Assembly (NCBI GenBank): GCA_034408745.1
Contig: JAWXCM010000376.1
Coordinates: 1-7,106, forward strand
Source of the DNA: JAWXCM01 sp034408745
GTDB lineage: Bacteria > Acidobacteriota > Terriglobia > Bryobacterales > Bryobacteraceae
Direction: 5' to 3'
Length of the DNA: 7,106 nucleotides
Shown: positions 5,598 through 7,106 of the stretch, piece after piece
How the letters are laid out: each line of letters begins with the position of its first letter
Position numbering within the stretch: position 1 is the first letter of the stretch
Made by a program: the position numbers and the translations under genes
The notes under the pieces: generated by a model
The model's input: the letters and a program-made list of their open reading frames with translations, nothing else
Databases searched by the model: none
What the model was told of the DNA's origin: nothing

Positions 5598-7106
5598 CCA
5601 ATGACCTCCAAGAACTGAAACGAATAGATGCGCATGTTCTTGACGCGGAAGTGAAGGCGGACTGGTTTGCCAGCCCACTCCGCAATACTGTCCTTGGTCC
5701 GCCATCGCACTTCGCCGTCCAGCACGTCGCTTGTGATCGGTATGCTGTCAGCGAAGCTACAGCCTTCGACGACCGCGTCTTCACGAGAGACCGGCAGTTT
5801 CGACCGTCGAACCTCATTCAGTCCGACGCCGATCAGTTGAACTTGAATTCGCGGGTCAGGCCCTATAGGCTCGGCGTTGATTACCAGGCGCCTCCCGTCG
5901 AACAACAAGGCGCGTGTCGAAAAGACGCCTTCCCGCGGGCCCGCCTCGATTCCCAGGATCCGGTCGCGCTTGAAGACCGCGCGGCCCATACCCTCGAGGC
6001 GTGGGTTCGCGGGTTTAACACTCGGATGGCATCCACCGTGTGGGTCATTTATGCCGCGATAGTAGATAGCGTATTCATCACGGCTGAGTTGGACAAAATT
6101 TGGGCCGAAGTAAATCCGTGCGCTATCGAAGCGGCCAACGCTGCCAAGCGAGAGAACATCATCTCGGTTCGGCCGAACCCAGGCGCGGCCATCACGGCTA
6201 ACCGCAGCCTTCACCTTCAACGTTCCCTCCCAGCGGTCAATGACCGAGGGGAACATGAAATGAGCGTTTTCCGCCCCGGGGTATCGCATATAGCCGGGAT
6301 TGTAAAGGTCGACATTCAGGCTGTCATCGAAGTCGGGCATCAACACCGGTTCGGGGAACGACCATCCGTTCGCGTAGCTCCAAGATTCCATCCTGCCTAT
6401 ACCACCGCCGCGGCCGGCCTGCCGGACCCGATTCTCCCCGATGTCCAGCTTGCCGTAGGAAGCATGATGCCGGACGTAAGCGACATACTTCCCAATCGTC
6501 GGGTCGTACGCCGCCACCGCCTGCGTGTCCGGAATTCGTCCCAGAAACATGGCTGGATATGTCGTCCAGTTCAAACCGTCCGGCGAATAGGCTCCCTTGA
6601 GAACGCCGGCCTCGGGGACGTACGGGTAGTCCCCAAGAGGCCAGACATGCCGACCCTCGCGGGAGGAATGTATCATCTTGAACCGTTCTCCCGCCTTGGC
6701 GACCGGGTCGATGAAAACGTTCCCCATCTCAATCGACCACGCATCACGAGGACCTGAGTAGACCAGGTTGTTCTTCTTAGAACCGTGCACCTCCAGGATA
6801 TTCAGATCGGGTTTCCGCCAATCCAGCCCGTTCTGGGATTCCGCGTACCCGATCCGGACGCCTTCGGCCGGATCTCCTCCCGGATTGTGATTGTGGTACC
6901 AAGCCCGATAAAGGCCCCCATCCTTCACCACCGACACCCATGCGACATGACGCTCCCACGGCCGGTCACCTTGCATAAGAAGCGGCGACTTCTCTAATTT
7001 GCCGAAGCCCCAACGAATCAGATGGGGGCTATCTTCCCGCTCCGGGCTACCTCGGCCGATAAAGAAATCATCGAACAACAATTGCCGGCGATTCCCGACA
7101 TTGATC
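5594..7106 (-). CDS. Five-bladed beta-propeller protein of GH32/GH43 type, 5' end beyond the window
   Basis: The frame is open to the right edge. A TTG at 7079-7081 would give 495 residues, but eight further in-frame residues (INVGNRRQ) precede it and read straight into LLFDDFFIGRG. This matches the usual 'rRQLFvDDflIe' opening of the family, so the true start, and probably a signal peptide, lie upstream. Numbering from the TTG: blade-like repeats of the 'S.DGl.W' kind occur at 81-88 (ESQNGLDW), 166-172 (SPDGLNW) and 295-301 (SRDGRAW). D185 and Y192-D193 lie in a conserved 'DTQ...YD...GKYVAYVR' segment. From about 371 a C-terminal beta-sandwich begins (ILGIEAG, STRALLFDGRRLVIN), ending with the typical 'W.GKPVRLHFRVKNMRIYSFQF' region (469-490). 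Such proteins are widespread beside glycosidase genes in Acidobacteriota and Planctomycetota and are usually annotated as hypothetical or GH32/43-like. A glycosidase or glycan-binding role is inferred; the catalytic acids cannot be assigned. It is the first gene of the visible operon, and its TGA overlaps the next ATG. Confidence 0.8.
   Translation of the reverse strand, partial: INVGNRRQLLFDDFFIGRGSPEREDSPHLIRWGFGKLEKSPLLMQGDRPWERHVAWVSVVKDGGLYRAWYHNHNPGGDPAEGVRIGYAESQNGLDWRKPDLNILEVHGSKKNNLVYSGPRDAWSIEMGNVFIDPVAKAGERFKMIHSSREGRHVWPLGDYPYVPEAGVLKGAYSPDGLNWTTYPAMFLGRIPDTQAVAAYDPTIGKYVAYVRHHASYGKLDIGENRVRQAGRGGGIGRMESWSYANGWSFPEPVLMPDFDDSLNVDLYNPGYMRYPGAENAHFMFPSVIDRWEGTLKVKAAVSRDGRAWVRPNRDDVLSLGSVGRFDSARIYFGPNFVQLSRDEYAIYYRGINDPHGGCHPSVKPANPRLEGMGRAVFKRDRILGIEAGPREGVFSTRALLFDGRRLVINAEPIGPDPRIQVQLIGVGLNEVRRSKLPVSREDAVVEGCSFADSIPITSDVLDGEVRWRTKDSIAEWAGKPVRLHFRVKNMRIYSFQFLEVIG
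5605..5609 (-). promoter_or_regulatory. Strong Shine-Dalgarno before the remnant gene
   Basis: GGAGG on the minus strand sits seven bases before the ATG at 5595-5597, inside the last codons of the propeller gene. It is the best ribosome binding site in the window and shows that the broken frame downstream was once, or still is, translated in coupling with the propeller gene. Confidence 0.7.

Noticed and set aside
5486..6757. Plus-strand open frame of 423 codons opposite the propeller gene
   Set aside because: The minus-strand frame has clear propeller and beta-sandwich motifs. The plus-strand product is unpatterned, and its length is explained by GC-rich codon bias.

Overview
The window is part of a bacterial gene cluster for breaking down complex carbohydrate. 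All convincing genes lie on the minus strand and are transcribed from right to left. In order they are: a five-bladed beta-propeller protein of the GH32/GH43 type (5' end beyond the right edge); a very short, frame-broken gene remnant; a large GH95/DUF5703-like (alpha/alpha)6-barrel glycoside hydrolase; and a right-handed beta-helix protein of the GH141 type. The genes are tightly packed: a 4-base ATGA overlap follows the propeller gene, and only 12 bases separate the two glycosidase genes. They are therefore probably one operon. The promoter lies outside the window.

No taxonomic marker is present. The base composition is fairly GC-rich, proteins carry Sec signal peptides, and an 'RxLxFDDFFI' propeller protein sits beside GH95-like and GH141-like enzymes. 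This mix is common in Acidobacteriota (Bryobacterales/Solibacter type), Planctomycetota and Verrucomicrobiota. That placement is inference, and no SusC/SusD pair is visible to suggest a Bacteroidota locus.

Layout: 1-152 may hold the end of a plus-strand gene entering from the left (weak). 153-282 is non-coding, with one hairpin. 283-2226 is the GH141-type gene. 2239-5439 is the GH95-like gene, whose real start is probably a CTG that supplies a signal peptide missing from the first ATG. 5446-5597 is a frameshifted remnant with a perfect ribosome binding site and signal peptide. 5594-7106 is the propeller gene.

Working together, the two glycosidases would be exported and act on the same glycan. 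GH95 and GH141 both contain alpha-L-fucosidases, and GH95 also contains alpha-L-galactosidases; both families occur in loci for rhamnogalacturonan-II. A plant cell-wall or other fucose- or L-galactose-bearing polysaccharide is therefore a reasonable guess. However, the GH95-like enzyme has changed residues at three of the four expected catalytic positions, so its chemistry should not be transferred from GH95. The most notable points are this altered active site, the hidden CTG-started signal peptide, and the broken gene in the 150-base gap.
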